Positions 27,697 to 35,640 of a stretch of DNA of 64,000 nucleotides are shown one piece after another. Source of the stretch: Flagellimonas olearia (lineage in GTDB: Bacteria > Bacteroidota > Bacteroidia > Flavobacteriales > Flavobacteriaceae); NCBI RefSeq assembly GCF_009184425.1, contig NZ_WELG01000001.1:434001-498000 (forward strand), in the 5' to 3' direction. The position numbers and the translations under genes are program-made. The notes under the pieces are model-generated. The model searched no databases, was not told where the DNA came from, and saw only the letters and a program-made list of their open reading frames with translations. Within the stretch, counting starts at the first letter, position 1; every line of letters begins with the position of its first letter.

Positions 27697-28017
27697 TCAA
27701 TGGTCTTCACCTTTGGCCAAATAATCATTGAGTCCATCAAGTTTGGAGTTCCAAAAGCCTTCTAATCTGATGATATAATCATTTACTTCGGCCAAAGCTT
27801 CCAACCGGGCATGGCAGTACCGTTCCCTACCATCCTCTTTTCCTGATTGTAAGGTTACCAAATTGTTGTCAACCAGTATTTTTATGTGTTTGGAAACCGC
27901 TGTTCTCGACATTTGAAATTTTTTCGATATCATGCAAATGTTTTCCGATCGTTGTGCAAGCATCAATAGGATTTCCCTTCTTGTGGGGTCCGCAATGGCT
28001 TTGAATACATCACTCAT
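27697..28017 (-). CDS. ArsR-family winged-helix repressor
   Basis: This protein of 106 residues has the compact ArsR fold (SDVFKAIADPTRREILLML, ISKKFQMSRTAVSKHIKILVDNNLV, RERYCHARLEALAEV). No metal-binding Cys pair of the classical ArsR/SmtB type is evident, so it is likely one of the members paired with SRPBCC proteins that respond to organic ligands. Its ATG at 28017 overlaps the previous stop by 8 bases (ATGAGTGA), showing translational coupling to the upstream SRPBCC gene. Two operator-like repeats around the operon promoter at 29017-29064 are its probable targets. Confidence 0.9.
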   Translation of the reverse strand: MSDVFKAIADPTRREILLMLAQRSENICMISKKFQMSRTAVSKHIKILVDNNLVTLQSGKEDGRERYCHARLEALAEVNDYIIRLEGFWNSKLDGLNDYLAKGEDH

Positions 28018-28432
28018 TTTCAAGGTATTTTTGAAGTTGTACGGTAAGGATCTTTTCTTTCCATCCAATGGATAATATTTTTCGTGTCAAGAAAGTGTTC
28101 ATTAGACCTTTAAATCCACTGTGCTCAAATTCCAAGCGGGTCTTTTTACCGTCCAGATCGGTCAACCGAAACGTCACCACCGAGTCGGAAAGGGAACCTC
28201 CGCTCCAACTGAACGATAACAGTTCCTTTTCCTTTAGCTCAAGAACCTTACAATCAACGATTCCATTGAACCCCGGATATGATTTTGTCCTAAAGGTGAA
28301 TCTGTGTCCAACTTCTGGGAGAAAGTCACAAGGCATCAACCATTCACTGAGCGCCTGTTGATCGGTCAAGGCATTCCACATTTTCTCCACTGGAAAATCG
28401 TATATCTTTGTAAACTGTATTGATTTGGGCAT
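28010..28432 (-). CDS. SRPBCC (AHSA1-like) domain protein, second copy
   Basis: This 140-residue protein is a START/SRPBCC domain (IQFTKIYDFPVEKMWNALTDQQALSEWLMP, GHRFTFRT, LLSFSWSGGSLSDSVVTFRLTD, RLEFEHSGFKGLMNTFL). It is distinct in sequence from the one at 27213 but of the same type. It sits 2 bases after the DUF5655 gene and overlaps the ArsR start by 8 bases. Such SRPBCC-ArsR pairs are common in Bacteroidetes and Actinobacteria; the small molecule they handle is not known. Confidence 0.88.
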   Translation of the reverse strand: MPKSIQFTKIYDFPVEKMWNALTDQQALSEWLMPCDFLPEVGHRFTFRTKSYPGFNGIVDCKVLELKEKELLSFSWSGGSLSDSVVTFRLTDLDGKKTRLEFEHSGFKGLMNTFLTRKILSIGWKEKILTVQLQKYLENE

Positions 28433-28434
28433 GG

Positions 28435-28977
28435 TTAATTGTTGTTATAAGAGATTGTGATCAGGTCCATGAGCATTGCGTTGAGATCATTCTTCCCTTT
28501 AATGGTTGTTTTCGCATTGATCCGCTCGCTGCCGCCCAGTTTTGAAGTGGGTTCAAGTAAGCCATTACCAGTATGGTTTTCTGGAAGGTTGAGTCCCAAG
28601 ATGATTTTGTCCCCTTTGGTTTTGGTCAGGACCGCAAATTGCCTATTCCGGTAAAACGGAATATAGATCAAACACGGACGTAACGTTATGTCATCACCAA
28701 TTTCAAATACTTTTGACCTTACATGATCAAACAATGTTCTGGTTCTTTCCGAATCAAAGAATTGGTCAATGAGTTTATCCGGATCTTTATAAATGTCCTT
28801 TCCACTGTGGTGCTCAAAGATTTTCAGGGCCTGAAAATGTCCTAACCGGTTGTCGCTTTTTAGAAAGTCCATGATTTCTTTTTTGTCCGTAAGTTCATGG
28901 ATAAGGATGAGTTGAACCCACTCCTCTAGGGATTTCCCTGTCTTCTCTTTTAGATTTTTGATGATGGCCTCTCCCAT
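28435..28977 (-). CDS. DUF4287 plus DUF5655 domain protein
   Basis: This protein of 180 residues starts with a DUF4287-like segment (MGEAIIKNLKEKTGKSLEEW, LIHELTDKKEIMDFLKSD) and ends with a DUF5655-like domain (RTLFDHVRSKVFEIGDDITLRPC, FAVLTKTKGDKIILGLNL, ERINAKTTIKGKNDLNAML). The frame is open 33 codons further upstream, but those codons run into the operator region, so the Met at 28977 is chosen. DUF5655 domains are found in transport- or nuclease-related proteins of unknown function. It is the first gene of the ArsR/SRPBCC operon. Confidence 0.82.
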   Translation of the reverse strand: MGEAIIKNLKEKTGKSLEEWVQLILIHELTDKKEIMDFLKSDNRLGHFQALKIFEHHSGKDIYKDPDKLIDQFFDSERTRTLFDHVRSKVFEIGDDITLRPCLIYIPFYRNRQFAVLTKTKGDKIILGLNLPENHTGNGLLEPTSKLGGSERINAKTTIKGKNDLNAMLMDLITISYNNN

Positions 28978-29016
28978 CTGTTTCGGTCCTAGTGTCACAA
29001 TTACTTTAATTTTAAA

Positions 29017-29064
29017 TATGAAACCATTTGGTTTCTCAAAAATATGAAACTTTTTGGTTACATA
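29017..29064 (-). promoter_or_regulatory. Tandem operator-like repeats flanking a -7 element for the ArsR operon
   Basis: Two 22-bp copies (29017-29038 and 29043-29064) share TATGAAAC, two variable bases, then TTTGGTT and a matching C and A, and each is close to a palindrome (the first contains GAAACCA-TT-TGGTTTC). Between them, on the minus strand, TATTTTTG (29044 to 29037) fits the -7 element. Binding at either site would block the promoter, as expected for an ArsR repressor. Confidence 0.6.
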
Positions 29065-29637
29065 AAAATAAATCAAATAAAAGATGGATTACCTTGGTTA
29101 TTGCATGTGTGTACAGTGGATTGATGTGTACTTTCCGTGTAGCAGTGGCTGTTTATTATTGTGAGGGATTTCATAATGACGGAAGTTTCTTTTAAACTCC
29201 TCAGGTGTAATTGCGTTATCAAGAAAACCTCGTAAAGTATCCATTGGTCTGAAACATATGGATAAGGACCAACAAATGGGAGACCTTAAAATGATCTGGA
29301 TCACTGAATTCCAGTGCCAAGCAGCGGTGATATTTTCTTTACCACTGTTCCAATTTTATTTTAGTGGCAAATTCTCTCCTTTCTATGAGTGGTTATGGTA
29401 CACAAGTGTTTTCTACAATGTATGGATTGTTTCTACCGGTCTCCCTATCCACTTGGAGTCATTGCACCAAAGTAATTTCCCGTTGACAAGGAACTGTGGT
29501 TTGGACACGGTCGGAAGCGGACCAGAAATGGTGATACCGTGTTTGAAAAGATTTGGTATGATAGGTTCATTTTCATTTGATTTTGAAACAAGTCTATCCA
29601 AGACCCGATGTTCATTGTAGATATTGAATTTGGGAAG
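29065..29637. other. Stretch without a recognisable gene
   Basis: About 570 bases. Open frames exist on both strands (for example plus 29258-29620 and minus 29413-29601) but none has a product I recognise, and they overlap one another. A short inverted repeat CACTG-AATTC-CAGTG lies at about 29304-29318. The stretch may hold decayed coding sequence. Confidence 0.35.
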
Positions 29638-29922
29638 TTATGTTCCTGGTTTGTTTTCTTTTTGGGGAACCTCATCGACCAATGCCTGTATGTCCACATT
29701 GCATTCTTCTACCAATCGTATGATGGGCATGGGATCCAAGCTATTGCTCATGGTTGCCACTCTCAGGATATTATCGCAATCCTCCAAATCGAAATTTATT
29801 TCACAACAGGGGAACTCCCTTTGGAGCTTTTCCAAAAGGAATTCCGCTATTTCAATTGTGGCTACAGAGGTTCGAAATACCTCCACCATTCTTGATTTTT
29901 GTCCGTTCAAACCGTTGTGCAT
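29638..29922 (-). CDS. Conserved hypothetical small protein
   Basis: This 94-residue protein has a ferredoxin-like feel: VEVFRTSVATIEIAEFLLEKLQREFP, then CCEINFDLEDCDNILRVAT. I recall short Bacteroidetes proteins with the phrase INFDLEDCD..LRV, but their role is unknown. It lies 19 bases downstream of a VOC protein in the same orientation and may share its transcript. The last 25 residues are less regular and could be a tail. Function is not assigned. Confidence 0.6.
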   Translation of the reverse strand: MHNGLNGQKSRMVEVFRTSVATIEIAEFLLEKLQREFPCCEINFDLEDCDNILRVATMSNSLDPMPIIRLVEECNVDIQALVDEVPQKENKPGT

Positions 29923-29941
29923 ACTGGAACTTAAAAAAGCA

Positions 29942-30367
29942 TTATTGGGCCTGTGGATTATAGTTGATCATCCAGAAAATCCCGAATCGATCCACGAAAC
30001 TCCCGAAATAATCTCCCCAAAATTGATCGGCCATTGGCATTTCTATATCCCCGTTTTCGGATAATCCATGGAACAAACGATCGGCTTCTTCCTTGCTGTC
30101 GGGATGTAGGGAAATATAGTGGCTGTTCCCATTTTTCAAAGAATGTCCCATGGAGGGCACTATATCGGAAGCCATTAAAATGGTGTCCTTTGAAATGGGC
30201 AAGGAAATATGCATCGTGCGGTTTTTTTCCTCAACAGAGAGTTTATGGGCATCTGGTGCATCCCCCATTTTTATATTGGCGATAAAATCGCCCCCAAATA
30301 CACTTTTGTAAAAGTTGAACGCTTCCTCGGCGTTTCCATCAAAATTTAAATAGGTGTTTACTTTCAT
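29942..30367 (-). CDS. VOC family protein (PhnB/glyoxalase-like)
   Basis: This 141-residue protein is a vicinal-oxygen-chelate fold protein of the PhnB type. The N-terminal signature MKVNTYLNFDGNAEEAFNFYKSVFGG is characteristic, and the paired half follows (HYISLHPDSKEEADRLFHGLS, FWGDYFGSFVDRFGIFWMINY). PhnB-like proteins are not proven enzymes; some are misannotated as 3-demethylubiquinone methyltransferases. It is one of three VOC proteins within 1.7 kb, all on the minus strand, together with a DinB protein. Confidence 0.9.
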   Translation of the reverse strand: MKVNTYLNFDGNAEEAFNFYKSVFGGDFIANIKMGDAPDAHKLSVEEKNRTMHISLPISKDTILMASDIVPSMGHSLKNGNSHYISLHPDSKEEADRLFHGLSENGDIEMPMADQFWGDYFGSFVDRFGIFWMINYNPQAQ

Positions 30368-30710
30368 TTTTTTGTTTTTTTATGATTGTTTTCTACGAAC
30401 TCTTATGCATTTTCCAAGGCTTGGTTCCAAGTGTTCACAAGGTAGTTGTGGTACTCTCCAATAGCATCCATTTTAACAGGCAATCCCAAATGTCCAATGG
30501 ACATGGACTTACCATGGACCTTGCGTTGTTTGTGTATCATCTCGTTTCTATTGGGAGATCAATAAGAGGATCTTGCTTCCTCCTGAGAACCCTTTGCAAA
30601 AACTGAGGTCATTCTCGATAAATTTCGTTGCCCCATAAGATGTGTCAAACATAATCGGTCGGGGCATCCATGGCTATGCTGAATTTTTGTTGCATCCTAT
30701 CCATAGGACC
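30368..30710 (-). other. Gap with a short open frame, possible gene remnant (30403-30540)
   Basis: Between two VOC genes a 45-codon minus-strand frame (ATG at 30540, TAA at 30403) reads HLGLPVKMDAIGEYHNYL and VNTWNQALENA, which look like a real C-terminal helix. Upstream of it the frame is closed by stops, so it is either a tiny gene or the tail of a decayed one. Nothing else is seen. Confidence 0.25.
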
Positions 30711-31121
30711 TTATCGGGGCATTTTCCCCTGGTCCATATAAAGCATGCTCCATCGGTGACCGTCCAAATCCTCAAAGCCAAAAGCATACATCCATCCATC
30801 GGATTCACCTGGGTCGGAAAAAATCTTACCCCCGGCACTTTTGACGGTTTTTGCCATTTCATCCACTTCCAACTTGCTTTGGGCATCAATGTTGATCAAT
30901 ACCTCCGTTCCTTTTTGTGTATCATGGATGTCATTTCTTGTAAATTGTTTGAATGTGTCCTCGGGAAACAGCATCAATACAAAATCGTTTTCCCCAATGA
31001 GGAAGCTTCCCAAGTGTTCGGCCTTTTCATGCATTGGATTTTCATGAAATCCGATGGCATTGAAGAATTCCTTGGATTTGCTGAGATTCTTTACGGGTAA
31101 ATTCAACCAAATAGTTTTCAT
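30711..31121 (-). CDS. VOC family protein (glyoxalase/bleomycin-resistance-like)
   Basis: This 136-residue protein is a VOC-fold domain (MKTIWLNLPVKNLSKSKEFFNAIGF, LMLFPEDTFKQFTRN, EVLINIDAQSKLEVDEMAKTV, GGKIFSDPGESDGWMYAFGFEDLDGHRWSML in pieces). The final Asp-Pro/Asp-Gly pattern (DLDGHRW) is the usual position of a metal ligand region. It follows a similar VOC gene by 45 bases. Substrate is unknown. Confidence 0.9.
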   Translation of the reverse strand: MKTIWLNLPVKNLSKSKEFFNAIGFHENPMHEKAEHLGSFLIGENDFVLMLFPEDTFKQFTRNDIHDTQKGTEVLINIDAQSKLEVDEMAKTVKSAGGKIFSDPGESDGWMYAFGFEDLDGHRWSMLYMDQGKMPR

Positions 31122-31166
31122 GATTATGGTTTTTAGGGTTTTAGTTGTGCTCTTATTTTTATGGAT

Positions 31167-31583
31167 CTATCTGTTCAAATTACAGAACAGGTTGAACAAA
31201 TGGCCATCGGGGTCTGCAAAAACGCTGACATAATAACCATTGTCATCATAGAATTTTTTTCGATTTTTTCGCGGGTCAAACCTGATGGTCCCCCCTGCTT
31301 TTTTAATGGTATCCATCCACTGGTGCATTTCTTCCTTGCTTTCAGCTGATAGGGTGAACATGATCTCATTGCCCTGTTGTAGATCGGCCACCTCACCCTC
31401 CAAACTTGTTTTCAGTCTTTGCTTTTCAAAGAAATGGATGACGAATTTTTCCTTGCCGAACAAAAAACTTACCAAATCGGTTGAGGGATTCCCATTTGGT
31501 TCGAACCCTAGGGCCAGATAGAATTCTTGGGTTCTTTTAACATCTTCAACACCCAGGTTTGCCCAAATTTTTCCAAGAGTCAT
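31167..31583 (-). CDS. VOC family protein (glyoxalase-like)
   Basis: This 138-residue VOC protein (LGKIWANLGVEDVKRTQEFYLALGF, KFVIHFFEKQRLK, EIMFTLSAESKEEMHQWMDTI, VSVFADPDGHLFNLFCNL) starts at 31583, where its ATG overlaps the stop of the upstream DinB gene (ATGA). That coupling rules out the longer open frame, which runs 25 codons into DinB. It and the next VOC protein are likely recent relatives by position and length. Confidence 0.9.
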   Translation of the reverse strand: MTLGKIWANLGVEDVKRTQEFYLALGFEPNGNPSTDLVSFLFGKEKFVIHFFEKQRLKTSLEGEVADLQQGNEIMFTLSAESKEEMHQWMDTIKKAGGTIRFDPRKNRKKFYDDNGYYVSVFADPDGHLFNLFCNLNR

Positions 31584-32083
31584 TGGGATATGTTTTTGAT
31601 GATTTGCTCCAATTGATGGATATGGCGTTGGGTATGCACAGTATTGAACCCAATCCACTCAAGGCGGGTAAATGGGCCATATTCCGGAATGGCAAAATCC
31701 AGACAGGTTTTTGATAGATCCATTCTTTTGCCATGTTCATTGACCCATTGGATCTTTTCTTTCAAACTGCCAAGTAGACGGCTCTTATCAATGGGGTCAT
31801 TTGTGGGGACAATGGCTTTTGGTGAATCCATTTTGATGTCAAAATTTAAGAATAATGCACGGATTTCGGGCAGTTTCTGATCCGGTGGACGGTGGGTATC
31901 CTCTACCTGTCCCATCAAAACATGGGAAATATCGTATGATCTGTCCAAATGGTCACCAACCTGTCCAGCGGTCCAACCGGTTTTGAAGGGTCTCCTATTG
32001 ATCTGTTCGTTTGTCAATGAAGAGAACAATTCCATAAGCTTTGCAGTCACCGTGTCATAGTCTCTTAAAATAACCTTTTCCAT
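31580..32083 (-). CDS. DinB-family four-helix protein
   Basis: This 167-residue protein is a DinB/YfiT-like four-helix bundle that binds a metal through three His. Visible are His52 or so in GQVGDHLDRSYD and the C-terminal pair in TVHTQRHIHQLEQI. Members act as thiol- or metal-dependent transferases or hydrolases, mostly uncharacterised. The ATG at 32083 is chosen because the upstream extension is not protein-like. It is the first gene of the DinB-VOC-VOC run, divergent from the GlxA regulator. Confidence 0.88.
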   Translation of the reverse strand: MEKVILRDYDTVTAKLMELFSSLTNEQINRRPFKTGWTAGQVGDHLDRSYDISHVLMGQVEDTHRPPDQKLPEIRALFLNFDIKMDSPKAIVPTNDPIDKSRLLGSLKEKIQWVNEHGKRMDLSKTCLDFAIPEYGPFTRLEWIGFNTVHTQRHIHQLEQIIKNISQ

Positions 32084-32456
32084 AATATAAGGGTTTATGT
32101 ATGTTGTAGTACATTGCCACACCCAAAGGGCTTGGTAGCCGTCATATTGGGCGGTTGAAACTTTTTGTTTTTATTGTGGCTTCACGGGCACACAAGGTTC
32201 ATCATTAGGCTTGCATTTCAACATTCCAAGGATGTCAGTTATAGTGTCCATCCCATCTTTAAAACCTTCGATGGATTCGGATATGGATGGAACAACCTGT
32301 TTGTTCGATTTCTTTAGTTTTAAGCCTCAAGACGATACCAAAGATAAACCTACCTATGGGGACACGGAGTGTGTCATTACGTCAATATTACGGGTTGATT
32401 GCGACAGTGCATTCTTGTACCTTTGGGTGTATATCCACCAATTGATTTTTCAGAAA
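32084..32456 (+). promoter_or_regulatory. Divergent control region between DinB and GlxA genes, with a GlxA promoter
   Basis: This 373-base gap holds no real gene, although the GlxA frame stays open back to 32211. TTG at 32395-32397, 20 bases, then TACCTTTG at 32418-32425 form a good Bacteroidetes promoter 32 bases before ATG 32457. This argues for the shorter GlxA start. No clear promoter for the DinB side was found. Confidence 0.5.
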
Positions 32457-33422
32457 ATGAAGCATATTTCAATACTTGTTCCCGATGGTGATTCCAGTCT
32501 GAGCAACTTGGAAGCGACCTTTAAAATGTTCAATATGACCAATAAAGCATTGGAAAGGGCTGGTAAACTCCCTTTGTTCTCCACCCATCTTGTGGGAACC
32601 CATAAGAAAGCGAGATCAAGCAATGGGTTGTTCAGTATCATACCCAATACTACCATAGAGGAGATAGACAAAACGGATTTGATCATTATTCCGGCAATTC
32701 ATGGGGATTATAAGGAAGTGGTCGCAAAGAACGGTGCGTTCATTCCTTGGATCAGGGAACAATATAACAAGGGTGCCGAGGTGGCGAGTCTGTGTATCGG
32801 TGCATTCATATTGGCCGGGACAGGTCTGCTCGATGGAAAGGAGTGTGCTACACACTGGTTGGCGGCAAGGGAGTTTAGGGAGATGTACCCCAAGGTAAAC
32901 TTGATCGATGATAGGATCATTACCGATGAGAACGGCTTGTATACCAGCGGGGGTGCCTACTCCTCTTTGAACCTAAACCTGTATTTGGTTGAAAAGTTTG
33001 CAGGACGGGAAATGGCAATTCTCTCTTCAAAGATTTTCGAAATAGATATCAGTCGTATCAGTCAATCGCCTTTTATCATTTTCAAGGGACAAAAATCACA
33101 TAGTGATGAAGAGATTTTGAAGGCCCAGGAATATATTGAGCAAAATTATCAGGATAGGATTACCATAGATGGGCTTTCCCAAAAAATGGCCCTGAGCCGG
33201 CGAACCTTTGAAAGACGTTTCAAAAAGGCCACCTCAAATACCGTTATTGAATACCTACAGCGCGTTAAGGTGGAGGCGGCCAAGAAAGAATTGGAGAAAG
33301 GAAGAAAAACCGTCAATGAAATTATGTACGATGTGGGTTACAATGATCCCAAGGCATTTAGGGTCACATTCAAGAAAATAACCTGTATGACACCAGTGGA
33401 GTATTTAAATAAGTACAACTAG
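32457..33422 (+). CDS. GlxA-type AraC family transcriptional regulator
   Basis: This 321-residue protein has an N-terminal DJ-1/PfpI-like domain (residues 1-195: KHISILVPDGDSSLSNLEATF, DLIIIPAIHGDYKEVVA, VASLCIGAFILAGTGLLDGKECATHW with the conserved Cys) and a C-terminal AraC double HTH (LSQKMALSRRTFERRFKKATSNTVIEYLQRVKVEAAKKELE, VNEIMYDVGYNDPKAFRVTFKK). Length fits the family exactly with this start. A decayed, deleted copy of its middle and 3' flank is at 4539-4880. It is divergent from the DinB/VOC genes, which it may control. Confidence 0.93.
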   Translation: MKHISILVPDGDSSLSNLEATFKMFNMTNKALERAGKLPLFSTHLVGTHKKARSSNGLFSIIPNTTIEEIDKTDLIIIPAIHGDYKEVVAKNGAFIPWIREQYNKGAEVASLCIGAFILAGTGLLDGKECATHWLAAREFREMYPKVNLIDDRIITDENGLYTSGGAYSSLNLNLYLVEKFAGREMAILSSKIFEIDISRISQSPFIIFKGQKSHSDEEILKAQEYIEQNYQDRITIDGLSQKMALSRRTFERRFKKATSNTVIEYLQRVKVEAAKKELEKGRKTVNEIMYDVGYNDPKAFRVTFKKITCMTPVEYLNKYN

Positions 33423-33496
33423 GAGTTTGTCCAAGGAAATGGTTGGGCCACATATCCATTTTATTGCAACGCTTGACCTGTCAGTGCAAGCTGTTC

Positions 33497-33626
33497 AACT
33501 CCTGATCTTCCCGGACTATGCCGATACATGATGTTGCTTCCTTACTTAAAGATATTGTCGGACTGGATCCGGGTATGGGACCAAACATTCCGGATTATTG
33601 AATTCCAGTGGAAACCATTGTGTTTG
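33497..33626 (+). repeat. Non-coding copy shared with the pseudogene region at 4750-4880
   Basis: This stretch, 75 bases after the GlxA stop, aligns with about 4750-4880: ACTCCTGAT, a GGAC or CGGAC core, GGATCCG and TGAATTCCAGTGGAAACC recur in the same order. It shows that the ancestral duplication carried the gene's 3' flank as well. The rest of 33423-33838 has no gene that I can support. Confidence 0.65.
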
Positions 33627-33838
33627 TAGTGACATGTCTACGTAATGTCAATAATTAAAATATATCTGGTTGTGGGGAACAACCATCAAAAAGTATGTCA
33701 TGACCATCTTGGAAAACAACCTTTTATACCTTGATACCAGATTGATGGACGGGTGGAAGTGGGATAGTGTCAATTGTAGTCTTTGTTCTCCGTGGTATCG
33801 TAGGTATAATAACTATCTTTATAAGAAAAGATGACCCT

Positions 33839-34273
33839 ATGAATTATTTTTTTAGGATACTGTTTACTTACTTAGCCTTTACTGTGATGTTCTTGGCGAT
33901 AGGAAGTTTTGTTTTCCAATCATCACAAGCCGAATTAGGTGTGGCGGGCCTTGGAAGGGCAATCACCGTCACAGGTGACGGTGATATCAAGGGAATTGCA
34001 CTCCAACGTACCCTTGTCATGACAGAAGCAGCAATGGGACTTACCAGTGTTGTCATAGGCTTAAGGGCAAAGACGAGATCGGAAAAATCTTTGGCTCGCA
34101 TAGCTATGGGTATAGGATTGATCACCATGGTGTTTGCCGCAGTACACCTGATAATGACTTGGGGTGTGGTATTCGGTTCAGGCAATGACCGGATGGGATC
34201 ACTAATCGCTATCGTCTTGGCACTGGTGGGATGTACCCTCAGTTGGTTGGTTCTTCGTTCACATTCCAACTGA
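33839..34273 (+). CDS. Small integral membrane protein of unknown function
   Basis: This 144-residue protein has four likely transmembrane helices (FFRILFTYLAFTVMFLAIGSF, LVMTEAAMGLTSVVIGL, IAMGIGLITMVFAAVHLIMTW, SLIAIVLALVGCTLSWLVL). A soluble loop sits between helices one and two (GLGRAITVTGDGDIKGIALQ). The ATG at 33839 puts the first helix near the N-terminus; a GTG at 33767 would add 24 residues. I do not recognise the family with confidence. A strong hairpin follows the stop. Confidence 0.6.
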   Translation: MNYFFRILFTYLAFTVMFLAIGSFVFQSSQAELGVAGLGRAITVTGDGDIKGIALQRTLVMTEAAMGLTSVVIGLRAKTRSEKSLARIAMGIGLITMVFAAVHLIMTWGVVFGSGNDRMGSLIAIVLALVGCTLSWLVLRSHSN

Positions 34274-34294
34274 CCCCTTGTTTTGATTTTTCAT

Positions 34295-34327
34295 GGGAAA
34301 GGTCCCAGTATTGGGACCTTTCCTTTT
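34295..34327. terminator. Bidirectional terminator between convergent genes
   Basis: A 12-bp perfect stem (GGAAAGGTCCCA at 34296-34307 with TGGGACCTTTCC at 34312-34323) has a 4-base loop, a TTTT tail on the plus side and an A-rich run (read as T on the minus strand) on the other. It lies between the membrane-protein stop at 34273 and the convergent gene end at 34341. Confidence 0.85.
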
Positions 34328-34340
34328 GCTAAGACAGGTT

Positions 34341-34838
34341 TTAGGTTGGATAGAACCTTCTAGCTTCCTTAATGGTCAATTCCCACATCTCGATTAGTGG
34401 GAGTTCTCCAGAGGGTTGGTAATGCTGCTCCGAATCATAGAAAGGTAAACTACAAGTAGAAGGTTCGCTTCCATGCAGATTGAAGACCAGTTCAAGTCTT
34501 TGGAGGACTTCCTCTGTACCTTTTTTTGTTTTCACTCGCCGTTTGACTTTGTGAATCATACAACTTTGAATCAAGTTGATCGGAATACATTCCGTAATGG
34601 TCTTGCCCTTTTTCTGTTCTTTATAGAAAAAGAGATGGTTTTTGGCACTTGAAAGTCCAATGGCAAAATCCACTCCGAAATCATGGATCCCGACATCACT
34701 ATGATGTGATTTCGCTATGGTGTTCAATCCGTCCAACAATACTTTTTCTTCCTTCTTTCTGATTCTTACCGTTGCTATGAACGGCACGGCGCATAGAGCT
34801 ATGATAACCGCTCCTATGGCCATTATTTCTAATTCCAT
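34341..34838 (-). CDS. Membrane-anchored protein of unknown function
   Basis: This 165-residue protein has one N-terminal transmembrane helix (IMAIGAVIIALCAVPFIATV) and a cytoplasmic domain with a mixed alpha-beta pattern (HDFGVDFAIGLSSAKNHLFFYKEQ, ECIPINLIQSCMIHKV, RLELVFNLHGSEPSTCSLPFYDSE, LIEMWELTIKEARRF). The pattern hints at a PH-like fold, as in other single-helix Bacteroidetes proteins, but this is only an impression. It stands alone between a bidirectional terminator and a short gap. Confidence 0.7.
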   Translation of the reverse strand: MELEIMAIGAVIIALCAVPFIATVRIRKKEEKVLLDGLNTIAKSHHSDVGIHDFGVDFAIGLSSAKNHLFFYKEQKKGKTITECIPINLIQSCMIHKVKRRVKTKKGTEEVLQRLELVFNLHGSEPSTCSLPFYDSEQHYQPSGELPLIEMWELTIKEARRFYPT

Positions 34839-34940
34839 GGTTCTATTTTAAATAAATTGATAAATCCCGGCGTATACTAGCCGGATGGCTAAATGAAGTG
34901 CAAAGACGCATAGACGTCTAGGCAAAGTGGAAAAGAAGCT

Positions 34941-35312
34941 TCAAAAGAAAAAATGGAAGGGATATAGCAGGTCCGCCTTATGTTGTTCGATCCAACTATG
35001 GACATGATCTGTAAGCGGGTAAAGTTTAGGGGTTTTTGATTGAAGAGAATTTTCAACCAGCCAAGGAAAGGAAAGGTGGTGATGGGGGTAAGGATCTGTC
35101 GGTGTCAATCTGGACTCCAGCGTCCCTTCATCGTATTGGTTGGGAACCAAGTGTATGGAGCCATCGGTTCGACCATCCAATTGAAACCAAGTGGACCCTT
35201 TTCCTGTCTGTACCTCTGTTGGCAGTTGGGGGGACCAATAGCCCAGAGCCATGATCCATATGTAAAGGGCCAATAAGCGAATGAGGCTGGTCGTGTTTCT
35301 AATGTTTCGCAA
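34941..35312 (-). CDS. Hypothetical exported protein
   Basis: This 123-residue frame begins with a signal-like hydrophobic segment (LIRLLALYIWIMALGYW) after a short basic start. The rest is polar and His/Pro-rich (DPYPHHHLSFPW, LYPLTDHVHSWIEQHKADLLYPF). I know no family. The frame is likely real because it starts cleanly and stands alone in a region with no competing gene, but codon support is weak. Confidence 0.45.
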   Translation of the reverse strand: MRNIRNTTSLIRLLALYIWIMALGYWSPQLPTEVQTGKGSTWFQLDGRTDGSIHLVPNQYDEGTLESRLTPTDPYPHHHLSFPWLVENSLQSKTPKLYPLTDHVHSWIEQHKADLLYPFHFFF

Positions 35313-35640
35313 TCAATCTTTTATGAAAATGAGAGATAAAAGTACACTTTTCGGATAGTATGATGCCAAAATTAAGGGAATCAATTACCAAAAGCAGATT
35401 TGAATCTTCCTTTCAGAAGGGACAGTATAGGGTGCTTTTTTGGGTTGACAAATCTTTGCGGAAGGATAGTGGGACATTGTTCGGAGGGTTCGATAAGGGT
35501 CACTCCACACTTGCTCAGTTCTGTAATCAATACCATTTTTGGTTGGCTTTGTGTTGTAATTTGCGCTTCAGCACATGAAGATGCCGCTACTCTATATGGT
35601 TTCTAATGGAATTTGGCCCCAAAGTTAAATCGTTCTTGGT
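35313..35640. other. Gap without a recognisable gene
   Basis: About 328 bases between the hypothetical protein and the AraC gene. Overlapping short frames exist, none convincing. On the minus strand TACTTTTA near 35340 is a weak -7 candidate for the hypothetical gene. Confidence 0.35.

Noticed and set aside
29304-29318. CACTG-AATTC-CAGTG and the related TGAATTCCAGTG words at 4850 and 33600 as a dispersed repeat family
   Set aside because: The 4850 and 33600 copies are explained by the GlxA duplication; the 29304 match is only about 12 bases and may be chance.
32211-32456. Longer start for the GlxA regulator
   Set aside because: A promoter at 32395-32425 lies inside the extension, and the shorter product has exactly the family length.
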